This document shows positions 16,562 to 24,301 of a stretch of DNA of 47,809 bases, piece by piece (the stretch's first letter is position 1; every line of letters starts with the position of its first letter). The position numbers were made by a program, and so were the translations under genes. Source of the DNA: Pseudomonadota bacterium (GTDB taxonomy: Bacteria; Pseudomonadota; Gammaproteobacteria; Steroidobacterales; Steroidobacteraceae); contig JAJZLX010000772.1 in assembly GCA_021850555.1 (NCBI GenBank), forward strand, positions 1 through 47,809, read 5' to 3'. The notes beneath the pieces were generated by a model. The model had not been told where the DNA came from and searched no databases. It saw only the letters and a program-made list of their open reading frames with translations.

Positions 16562-18021
16562 AGCTGCACGATGGCAGTCTGTTGCGCTCCCGCGCCTATG
16601 TCGGGGGACGGTGGGTGAATGCGCAGAGCGGGGCCGTCGTCGAAGTGCGCAACCCGGCGACGGGCGCGCTGCTCGGTACGGTGCCGGACATGGTCTCGGG
16701 TGACGCCCGGCGTGCGATCGAGGCGGCGCATGGGGCATTTCCGGCTTGGGCGGCCCGGTCCGCCAAGGAGAGGGCGGCTCTGCTGAGGCGGTGGTACGCG
16801 CTGATGATGGACAATCAGGAGGATCTCGCGGTATTGATGACCGCCGAACAAGGCAAGCCATTGACCGAATCACGCGGCGAGATCGCCTACGCAGCCTCGT
16901 TCATCGAATGGTTCGCCGAGGAAGGAAAGAGAGTCTACGGCGAGCTGATTCCCCCGCATCAGTCGGACAAGCGCCTCCTGGTGATGCGGCAGCCCATCGG
17001 GGTTGCGGCGGCGATCACGCCTTGGAACTTCCCCTCGGCGATGATCACGCGCAAGGCCGCCGCTGCGCTGGCGGCAGGCTGCACCGTCGTGTGCAAGCCC
17101 GCGATTCAAACGCCCTATTCCGCCTTGGCCCTGGCGGAGCTCGCGGATCGGTCGGGGCTCCCGGCGGGGGTGTTCAATGTCGTTACCGGAACCGATGCGG
17201 CCGGCATCGGCGGGGAATTCACCGGCAATCCCTTGGTGCGCAAGATCTCATTCACCGGATCGACGGCCGTGGGCAGGCATCTCATGGCGCAATGCGCCCG
17301 CACGGTCAAGAAAGTCTCGCTGGAGCTCGGTGGCAATGCCCCTTTCATCGTGTTCGACGACGCCGACCTCGATGCGGCCGTCGACGGCGCGATTGCGAGC
17401 AAGTACCGCAACAGCGGCCAGACCTGCGTCTGCGCCAACCGGATACTCGTCCAGTCCGGGGTCTACGCGGCCTTTGCGGACAGGTTGGTCGAGGCGGCAT
17501 CGAAACTGCGAGTCGGCGATGCTTCGCGCGGCACGGTGGACCAGGGACCGTTGATCGATGCCCGCGCACTCGCCAAGGTCGAGCAGCACATCGAAGACGC
17601 GTTGGCCAAGGGTGCGCACGTTGCCCTGGGCGCCAACCGTCACGAACTCGGCGGCACCTTTTTCGAGCCCACTGTGTTGACGAATGTCACCACCGACATG
17701 CTGATCGCCCGCGAGGAGACTTTCGGGCCGGTGGCGCCTCTGTTTCGGTTCGAGACCGAGCAAGAAGCCATTCAAATGGCGAACGACACGGAGTTCGGTC
17801 TCGCCGCCTACTTCTACACGCAGGATGTGTCGCGCGCCTGGCGCGTAGCCGAAGCGCTCCAGTACGGCATGGTGGGACTGAACACCGGACTGATCTCTAC
17901 GGAAATCGCCCCGTTCGGAGGCATCAAGGAGTCCGGCATCGGTCGCGAGGGCTCTCGCTACGGGATACTGGAATACACCGAAATGAAGTACGTGTGCGCC
18001 GCAGTACGGTGCGGCGCATGA
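16558..18021 (+). CDS. gabD: Succinate-semialdehyde-type dehydrogenase (NAD(P)+)
   Basis: This 487-residue aldehyde dehydrogenase oxidises the semialdehyde made by the preceding transaminase to a dicarboxylate. Signatures are TPWNFPSAMITRKAAAAL, the cofactor-site CKPAIQTPYSALALAELA (K180), FTGSTAVGR, the general base E256 in LELGGNAP and the nucleophile C290 in NSGQTCVCANR. KPA followed by QTP is typical of GabD rather than of betaine-aldehyde enzymes. The gene starts inside the stop of gabT (ATGA) and so is translationally coupled to it. Glutarate- or adipate-semialdehyde remain possible substrates because family motifs do not separate them. Confidence 0.9.
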   Translation: MKLHDGSLLRSRAYVGGRWVNAQSGAVVEVRNPATGALLGTVPDMVSGDARRAIEAAHGAFPAWAARSAKERAALLRRWYALMMDNQEDLAVLMTAEQGKPLTESRGEIAYAASFIEWFAEEGKRVYGELIPPHQSDKRLLVMRQPIGVAAAITPWNFPSAMITRKAAAALAAGCTVVCKPAIQTPYSALALAELADRSGLPAGVFNVVTGTDAAGIGGEFTGNPLVRKISFTGSTAVGRHLMAQCARTVKKVSLELGGNAPFIVFDDADLDAAVDGAIASKYRNSGQTCVCANRILVQSGVYAAFADRLVEAASKLRVGDASRGTVDQGPLIDARALAKVEQHIEDALAKGAHVALGANRHELGGTFFEPTVLTNVTTDMLIAREETFGPVAPLFRFETEQEAIQMANDTEFGLAAYFYTQDVSRAWRVAEALQYGMVGLNTGLISTEIAPFGGIKESGIGREGSRYGILEYTEMKYVCAAVRCGA

Positions 18022-18077
18022 GCCTCAAATGGTGCCATGAGATCTCCAAAGCACAGCTTTGGATCGGTCAGACCACC

Positions 18078-18962
18078 TCACGCCCGCCGGGGGGAAGTCA
18101 CAGGCATGCCGATCCGCTCGTACTCGGCGATGACTTGCGCGCCGAGCAATAGAAAAATCGCCGCGAATTCCAGGCTTGCAAGCACCACGATGGCGCTCGC
18201 CAGGGACCCGTAGACCACCCCGACGTTCGACAGGGTCCCGAAATACCAGATCAGCACGTGGCGGGTGATCTCCCACAGCAGCGTCGCGGTAACCGAGCCG
18301 ATCAAGGCGTGCCGCCATGACAGCGGCCCGACCGGCATCACGAGGTAAATCGAGGTCGCCAAGAAGATCTCGCCGAAGATGCCGAGCAGATAGAGGAGCG
18401 CGCCCGAAACCCCGTGCAAAGACCAGCTGACACCGAGCAACTCGACCGATTGCGCACCGATTGCCCGGATGAACCCCGACACAAGCGTCGACACCAGCAG
18501 CCCGGTGCCCAGGAACAGGATGCAGCAGTAGGGAATGATCGCCGATATCAGGAAGTGCCGCCGCCGCCTCTGCGCCCGGTGCGCAAAGATGGCCGCCATC
18601 GCATGCTCCAGGGCCGTGAACGCGAGCGAACTGGAGAACACCATCGTCGCCAGCAGCAGCCAGCCGATCGTCCCGCGATGGTCGAGGAAGCGCGCCAGCT
18701 CCGCGACGACAACCTGTGACCGTCCCGGGATCAGCCAGTTGAGGTACCGCCCCGCGGTCCTCAGAAGAGCGCTGCGACGCACGATCCCGGACAAGGCGAT
18801 CAGTATGAGAATCAGCAGCGGGACCAGAGACAGGAGCGTGTAGTAGGCAACCGCTCCCGAAAGCAGCAGCGCCTGGTTCGTGCGGAAGGCACGCAGAACG
18901 CGCAAGGCAAAAATCCCCGGGTGCCTGATCACGTACATGGCCCGAGGTCCAACGCTCAGCAT
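18078..18962 (-). CDS. YihY/BrkB-family inner-membrane protein
   Basis: This 294-residue protein belongs to the YihY (virulence factor BrkB) family. It has six hydrophobic segments, and the conserved N-terminal helix reads LLSGAVAYYTLLSLVPLLILI. Further features are WHALIGS-like WRHALIGSVTATLLWEI and YGSLASAIVVLASLEFAAIFLLLGAQV near the C-terminus, all family-typical. An alternative start (MYVIRHP) lies eight codons downstream. Function in the family is not settled; a former RNase BN label was a misassignment. It converges with gabD and has no operon partner. Confidence 0.9.
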   Translation of the reverse strand: MLSVGPRAMYVIRHPGIFALRVLRAFRTNQALLLSGAVAYYTLLSLVPLLILILIALSGIVRRSALLRTAGRYLNWLIPGRSQVVVAELARFLDHRGTIGWLLLATMVFSSSLAFTALEHAMAAIFAHRAQRRRRHFLISAIIPYCCILFLGTGLLVSTLVSGFIRAIGAQSVELLGVSWSLHGVSGALLYLLGIFGEIFLATSIYLVMPVGPLSWRHALIGSVTATLLWEITRHVLIWYFGTLSNVGVVYGSLASAIVVLASLEFAAIFLLLGAQVIAEYERIGMPVTSPRRA

Positions 18963-19177
18963 CGGCCGCGCCCCCTAACCTTGCGGCACATCTTATCGCA
19001 GCATCGGCCGATTGCCCGCTTCGCGCATCCGAAGGACGCCGCCCTCCCGGCTGCGCAATGCCGCAGGCGACGGCAGGCGCCCGATGCACATGCCGCGCGG
19101 CCGGATCGGCGGACCGGCATCCGGAACACGAGCGAATCACCTGGCAGCGCGGCCAGCAGCTTCACTACACTGTCCGT

Positions 19178-20578
19178 ATGTACGACCCCGCCCCACACCC
19201 GGCCCGGCATCAGCCCTCGCTGCGCCTGCTCGCCGGCCAGGCCCTCAGCCGCGCGGCCGGCGCGCCGCTCGTGGGCGGAAACCGCGTGCAGCTGCTGATC
19301 GACGGCCAAGCCCATTTCGAGGCCTGGGCGGGGCTGATCGAATCGGCTCGCCAATACGTGCTGCTCGAGAACTATCTCATCGCCGACGACCCCGTCGGGC
19401 GGCGAATCCGCGACCTGCTGATCGCGCGGGCTCGTACCGGCGTGCACGTAGCCCTGATTCACGACTGGTTCGGCACTCTTGGCAACGCGGATCGCACGTT
19501 CTTCGCGCCGCTGCGTGCAGCCGGCGTCGCGGTGCGCGCCTTCAACCCGCCGAGGCTGGAAAGCCCGCTCGGCTGGATCGGCCGCGACCACCGCAAGCTC
19601 CTCGTGGCCGACGGCCATGCCGGCTCCATCTCGGGAGTATGCATCGCCGCCAAATGGCTGGGCGATGCGGCGCACGGCATCGCGCCCTGGCGCGACAGCG
19701 GCGTGATGATCGAAGGGCCGGCGGTGGCCGATATCGAGAGCGCGTTTCGGGACAGCTGGGTGGGGTTGGGAGCGCCGCTGCCCTTCACGGCGACGCCCGC
19801 TGCGCCGCCCTGTGGGCAGGTGGCGCTGCGCGTCATCGCCACTTTGCCCGCCCATGGCGCGATGTACCGGCTCGACAGTCTGATCGCAGCCATGGCCACG
19901 CGGAGCCTGTGGATCAGCGACGCCTACTTCGTCGGCATCCCCACCTACGTGCGCGGCCTGGCCGCGGCGGCCGCCGACGGTGTGGACGTGCGCCTGCTTG
20001 TGCCGGGCAACAATAACCTGCCGGCGGTCGCCGCGCTCTCGCGCGCCGGCTACCGGCCGCTGCTCGAGGCCGGGATCCGCGTTTTCGAGTGGAACGGCAG
20101 CATGATGCATGCCAAGACCGCGGTGGCCGATGGCCGTTGGGCGCGCGTCGGCTCGTCCAACCTCAACCTGTCGAGCTGGCTCGCCAACTGCGAGATCGAT
20201 GCGGCCGTCGAGGACATCGAGTTCGCTGAGCGGATGGAGGCGCAGTACCTGAGCGACCTGGACAACGCCACCGAGTTGCTGCTGAAAGGTCGACGGCCCC
20301 AGCCGCGCCTGCGCGTGGCCGGCAACGCCCGCGGCGGCAGCTCCTCCCGGGCCGCGGCCGGCGCCCTGCGCCTGGCCAATACCGTGGGGGCGGCCATCGC
20401 CAACCGGCGCGTACTGGGCGACTCCGAGCGAGGTGTGCTCTCGATTGCCGGGGGCGTGCTCGTGGGGCTCGCCGCGCTCGGCATCTGGCTGCCGCAGGTG
20501 CTCGCTTGGCCGCTCGCGGCATTCGCCGCCTGGCTGGGATTGAGCCTGCTGTGGCGACGATTTCGCCGGCCACGCTGA
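19178..20578 (+). CDS. Phospholipase D-family cardiolipin synthase (ClsB-like)
   Basis: This 466-residue protein has two HKD half-sites: H138-R-K140 with D145 in GRDHRKLLVADGHAGS, and H311-A-K313 with D318 in MMHAKTAVADGRWARVGSSN. Two such motifs form the phosphatidyltransferase active site of cardiolipin synthases. ILLENYLI-like VLLENYLIADDPVGRRI near the N-terminus is typical. Unlike ClsA, hydrophobic segments lie at the C-terminus (about 410-460) and end in WRRFRRPR, anchoring the enzyme to the membrane. The start at 19178 (MYDPAPHP) is preferred because upstream in-frame codons lack family sequence. Phosphatidylglycerol is the expected substrate. Confidence 0.88.
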   Translation: MYDPAPHPARHQPSLRLLAGQALSRAAGAPLVGGNRVQLLIDGQAHFEAWAGLIESARQYVLLENYLIADDPVGRRIRDLLIARARTGVHVALIHDWFGTLGNADRTFFAPLRAAGVAVRAFNPPRLESPLGWIGRDHRKLLVADGHAGSISGVCIAAKWLGDAAHGIAPWRDSGVMIEGPAVADIESAFRDSWVGLGAPLPFTATPAAPPCGQVALRVIATLPAHGAMYRLDSLIAAMATRSLWISDAYFVGIPTYVRGLAAAAADGVDVRLLVPGNNNLPAVAALSRAGYRPLLEAGIRVFEWNGSMMHAKTAVADGRWARVGSSNLNLSSWLANCEIDAAVEDIEFAERMEAQYLSDLDNATELLLKGRRPQPRLRVAGNARGGSSSRAAAGALRLANTVGAAIANRRVLGDSERGVLSIAGGVLVGLAALGIWLPQVLAWPLAAFAAWLGLSLLWRRFRRPR

Positions 20579-20611
20579 GCAGGCGCCGCACAGGGGCCCG
20601 CGTCCGCCTGC

Positions 20612-21211
20612 TCAGTCATCGCCAATATGGCGGGTGTCGTTCCAGAGGCGCACCACCGGCTCACTGCGATCGTGCTCGTAGCCCAAAGCGCTCAGGCTCG
20701 CGGTGCCGAGCAGGAACAGACTGCCCTCGCCCGGGGCAAGGCCCAGCCAGCGCGCCACCAGTACCCGCAGGATGTGCCCGCTCGATACCAGCAGCGTGTT
20801 GCCTTCGCTCGCCCGGACCCGGGCGATGACCCGGTCGGCGCGCGTCCCGACCGCAAGCGGTGACTCCCCGCCCGGACAGCCGTCACGAAACAACCGCCAC
20901 CCGGGCCGCTCGGCGCGAATGTCAGCCGTCCGCCGGCCCTCGTACTGCCCATAGTTCCACTCGAGCAGATCCGGATCGGTTTGTGCCGCCGCGCCGAAGC
21001 CGGCCAGCTCGCAGGTCCGCACCGCCCGCCGCAGCGGACTGACGAGCACCTGTGCGAACCGCAGGCCGCGCAGCCGCTCGGCCAGGCGATGCGCATCCTG
21101 CTCGCCGCGCTCGGTCAGTGGAAGGTCCGAGAGCCCCGTATGGCGCCCCGACAGGCTCCACTCGGTCTCTCCGTGCCGTACGAGAAATACGCTCGGCGAA
21201 TCATTGCCCAT
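20612..21211 (-). CDS. Histidine phosphatase family protein (phosphoglycerate-mutase-like)
   Basis: This 199-residue protein begins with FLVRHGETEWSLSGRHTG, containing the catalytic RHGE (R12-E15). It continues with SDLPLTERGEQDAHRLAERL, SPLRRAVRTCELAG and the second histidine in LLVSSGHILRVLVARWLG. This is the full set of the histidine phosphatase superfamily, which acts through a phosphohistidine intermediate. The fold covers sugar phosphatases, cofactor-dependent mutases and SixA-like enzymes. No feature here fixes the substrate; the 200-residue size favours a small-molecule phosphatase. It converges with the cardiolipin synthase-like gene. Confidence 0.9.
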   Translation of the reverse strand: MGNDSPSVFLVRHGETEWSLSGRHTGLSDLPLTERGEQDAHRLAERLRGLRFAQVLVSPLRRAVRTCELAGFGAAAQTDPDLLEWNYGQYEGRRTADIRAERPGWRLFRDGCPGGESPLAVGTRADRVIARVRASEGNTLLVSSGHILRVLVARWLGLAPGEGSLFLLGTASLSALGYEHDRSEPVVRLWNDTRHIGDD

Positions 21212-21458
21212 GGTGTCCTCTGCGAAGCGCCAGTGCGCATCCGGGTCGAAAGCCGCGAGTATACGTCCGCCCTCCCCGGCTCGCCGAACTGCCCCGGTCC
21301 GGCCATGGGTTCGATGCCACCCGGCCGCTCGCCCGGTCCATCGGGAAAGCTACGCATTGCGGCCACCGCCCCGGCGGTGCGAAATACGACTGCATCGGAC
21401 TCGGGCGCCGGCGCGATCGGCGCTGACAGATGAGTTTCAGCAACCAGAGGTTCAAGCC

Positions 21459-21935
21459 ATGCGCGTACAAGAGCTCATGACCACACAGGTGAAATCGTGC
21501 GCGCCCGAGGATTCCCTCGAGCGTGCGGCGCAGCTCATGTGGGAAAACGATTGCGGGGCCCTGCCGGTGAGCGACGGCGACGGCGTCAACCGGATCGTCG
21601 GCATGATCACCGATCGTGACATCACGATGAGTGCGTTGTTCCAACACAGGACGCTGGGCGATCTGAAGGTCAAGGATGCGATGGCCAAGTCGGTCGAGAC
21701 GTGCCACACCTCGGACTCGGTGGCGCAGGCGGAGAAGATCATGCGCGAGGCCCGCATCCGGCGCCTGCCGGTGCTCGATGGCTCCGGATCGCTCGTCGGC
21801 ATGATCTCTCTCGCCGATCTGGCGCGGGAGGCGTACCGGGAGCGGATGCGCGAACGCAAGGACATCACCGAGATGGAGGTCGGCAGCACGCTCGCCGCGA
21901 TCGTCAAGGCGCCAAAGGAGGCGCTCTCCGCCTGA
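21459..21935 (+). CDS. Two-CBS-domain protein
   Basis: This 158-residue protein consists of a tandem CBS pair (Bateman module). The first CBS (about 1-65) opens with VQELMTTQVKSCAPEDSL and has CGALPVSDGDG and IVGMITDRDI. The second (about 70-130) opens VKDAMAKSVETCHTSDSV and has RIRRLPVLDGSGSLVGMISLADLA. CBS pairs bind adenine nucleotides such as AMP, ATP or SAM and act as energy sensors. No enzymatic domain is attached. An AGAGG lies eight bases before the ATG. The C-terminal 25 residues are a charged helix. Partner and ligand are unknown. Confidence 0.92.
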   Translation: MRVQELMTTQVKSCAPEDSLERAAQLMWENDCGALPVSDGDGVNRIVGMITDRDITMSALFQHRTLGDLKVKDAMAKSVETCHTSDSVAQAEKIMREARIRRLPVLDGSGSLVGMISLADLAREAYRERMRERKDITEMEVGSTLAAIVKAPKEALSA

Positions 21936-21953
21936 GCGGCGGTTGAGCGGCTT

Positions 21954-21981
21954 CGGCTCCGGACCGCGCGGTCCGGAGCCG
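21954..21981. terminator. 12-bp-arm hairpin between convergent genes
   Basis: CGGCTCCGGACC (21954-21965) and its exact complement (21970-21981) flank a GCGC loop. It lies between the CBS gene stop and the stop of the deacetylase gene at 21984. It is a strong candidate bidirectional transcription terminator, although it has no T-tract. Confidence 0.65.
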
Positions 21982-21983
21982 GG

Positions 21984-24212
21984 TCATTTCGCCGGTGTGG
22001 CGCCGCTCACGTGTGGTTTTGCCACCTGCCGGTCGGCGGAGAGCCGCGGCTCGAGCCCGGCGGACGTGTAGACATTGCGTGGATTCCACAGCATCCAGCC
22101 GTCCGTGCCGGTCGCGTTCGCCGCATCGATCTGCGCGCGGATCTGCACCGAGCCGAATGCGCGTCGGTCGAACGCGTAATCCCTGAACGCCTGCAGCCAG
22201 GGCCGGAACCGATCCGCCGGCACGCCAGTCCTGCGCAGTGCGCGCTGCAGCGAGAGGTATACGATGTCGTACGGATAGGCCACCGGATCGCGGAAGCCCG
22301 GTATGCCGAACCGGAAAGTGGAGGGGTAGAGCATCGGCGAGAGGTAGTCGACCTGCGGCAGAATGGCCGCGAGCGTTTGCCCGATGTTCGTATCGTCGAG
22401 GTTCCAGCAGATATATCCGAACACGTCCGCAGAGATGAACACGTTGTACGGAGCGAGGCGGCGGCGGGCGAGAGCAAGGAAGCCCGAGATGGCCTCGACA
22501 CGGCTCTGCTGCGTGCTTTGGCGCGAGAAGACCACGCCGGCCGCATCCGGAAAGCGCACATAGTCGAACTGGATCTCATCGAAGCCGGCCTGGGCCGCCT
22601 CCACGGCCAGCCCGATGTTGTAATCCCACACCGTGCGGCTGAACGGATCGGTCCAGGCAAGATGCTCGCGGTCGCGCCATAGGGCGCCGTCCGCGCTCCT
22701 CACCGCAAGATCCGGACGCGCCTCGGCGAGCACATTGTCCTTGAAAACGACGATGCGCGCGATCGCATAAAGGCCCCGCGCGTGAAGCGAGGCGACCAGC
22801 CCCTTGAGGTCCGGAATCAGGCGCGGCCGCTCCGCGCCGATCGCGATCGCCAGCGGCACGCGACTCGGGTAAGCGACGATCCCCCGATCACCCTTGACGT
22901 CCACCACCAGCGCGTTGATCTCCGTCGTGCGCGCCAGCTCGAGCGCGTTGGCGCGCAGCTGCGCACTGGCGATTCCATACGAGGAGAGATAGAGCGCTTT
23001 GGGAACGAAAGCCGGCAGCGCCACCTCACCGCCCGAGCGCTCGAGCGCGGCGCGCGAAACCCACAGGCGCCCGTGGCCGTATGCGCGCACGCCGATGCGA
23101 TCCCCGCTGCCATCGATCGAGAACTCACCGCCGCTGCCGGTCCGCACCGTCCTGCTCCCGAGAGTGACGATCGCATCGGCCAGCGGACGATGCGTGGCCG
23201 CATCGAGCACCCGTCCTTGGAACACTTCGATCGGATCTGCCGGCGGATTACGCACGCCCGAAGACACGAGCACGGACGGGTCGGGAGAGCCGGCCAACCG
23301 AGGTGCGTGGTCCGAAACAGCCGTTGCAGCCAGGCTCGGGCGATGCGGCTCCTCCGCCATCGGGCGGCGCGCAGATTGCGCCAGTGCGGCCCTCTCGCGT
23401 CCGTCCCCTCCGGCGCGCAGTGCGGCACCCGAGGCGGTCCGCAGAATGCGCGCGAACGCAGCGCCGACATCGGCGTCAGTCACGATGTAGCGGGGCAACG
23501 CAAGCAATGAATCGGTCGGCCCCGCGGTCCGTCGCTCGAGCGTCACGGCTGCGACATAGCCGGCCGCACTCGCCGCCCTCATCAGCTCGGCGTCATACAC
23601 CCCGAACGGCCAGGCCAGCACCTCGACATGAATCCCGAGCCGCCGCTCGAGGACCCGCTTGGACAGGCTGAGCTGTGTGCGGACGAAAGCGCTGTACTGG
23701 GCCGGGGCGAGCTGTTGCCTCTCGATGCGGAAATTGGGGTGCCAGTACGTGTGGGACTCGACATCGAACAGTCCGGTGTGCACCAGGTCGGCGAGCTGGG
23801 TCCAGCTCATCGCATAGGAAGCGTTCGAGATCGAGGACGGATAGATGAAGAGTGTCACCGGGTCGCGATAAGCGCGCACCAGCGGCAGCATGTCCGTAAA
23901 GACGCAACGGCGGCCGTCGTCCGCCGTCAGAATCACCGAGCGCGGCGGTGGGGACGGTCCCGATCCTCTGCGATACTCGATGTAGTCGCGCAGCCGGATC
24001 ACATGGTAGCCGTGGGTGCCGAGGTAGTGCAGCTGCCAGGCGAGCGTCGCGGTTCTGACGGTGAATTCGTCCGGTGCCCGAGATCCGAATTTGTGATAAA
24101 CGAGAATCGGCACGCGCACGCCGCGCGGCGCGCCCGCCCCGCTCGCCCTGGACAGCGCGGGCAGGATCAGCGCGAGAAGGAGCGCATACAGTCCAACCGT
24201 TCGGGCGGCCAC
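21984..24212 (-). CDS. Secreted polysaccharide deacetylase fused to a DUF4015 glycosidase-like domain
   Basis: This protein of about 742 residues starts at a GTG at 24212, chosen because GGGAG lies 11-12 nt upstream and a signal peptide follows at once (TVGLYALLLALILPALSRASG). Residues about 34-254 form a NodB-type deacetylase: ILVYHKFG, the TADDG motif (D98, D99; usually TFDDG) and the metal histidines H154 and H158 in SHTYWHPNF. Residues about 329-384 are a carboxypeptidase-regulatory-like beta domain (GRVLDAATHRPLADAIVTLG, TGSGGEFSIDG). Residues about 399-729 are a DUF4015 TIM-barrel domain (NALVVDVKGDRG, FDEIQFDYVRFPDA, VDYLSPMLYPS). The layout parallels PgaB, which deacetylates and cleaves an exopolysaccharide. 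It lies 90 nt after a peptidoglycan-hydrolase fusion. Confidence 0.85.
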   Translation of the reverse strand: MAARTVGLYALLLALILPALSRASGAGAPRGVRVPILVYHKFGSRAPDEFTVRTATLAWQLHYLGTHGYHVIRLRDYIEYRRGSGPSPPPRSVILTADDGRRCVFTDMLPLVRAYRDPVTLFIYPSSISNASYAMSWTQLADLVHTGLFDVESHTYWHPNFRIERQQLAPAQYSAFVRTQLSLSKRVLERRLGIHVEVLAWPFGVYDAELMRAASAAGYVAAVTLERRTAGPTDSLLALPRYIVTDADVGAAFARILRTASGAALRAGGDGRERAALAQSARRPMAEEPHRPSLAATAVSDHAPRLAGSPDPSVLVSSGVRNPPADPIEVFQGRVLDAATHRPLADAIVTLGSRTVRTGSGGEFSIDGSGDRIGVRAYGHGRLWVSRAALERSGGEVALPAFVPKALYLSSYGIASAQLRANALELARTTEINALVVDVKGDRGIVAYPSRVPLAIAIGAERPRLIPDLKGLVASLHARGLYAIARIVVFKDNVLAEARPDLAVRSADGALWRDREHLAWTDPFSRTVWDYNIGLAVEAAQAGFDEIQFDYVRFPDAAGVVFSRQSTQQSRVEAISGFLALARRRLAPYNVFISADVFGYICWNLDDTNIGQTLAAILPQVDYLSPMLYPSTFRFGIPGFRDPVAYPYDIVYLSLQRALRRTGVPADRFRPWLQAFRDYAFDRRAFGSVQIRAQIDAANATGTDGWMLWNPRNVYTSAGLEPRLSADRQVAKPHVSGATPAK

Positions 24213-24301
24213 GGCGCCCAAGTCTCCCTGAGGCGCCCCGAAGTCCCTATACGGGAGTTTGCCTAGAGACCTTCGGATCAATCCCCAGGCGTGCGGGCCC
24301 G

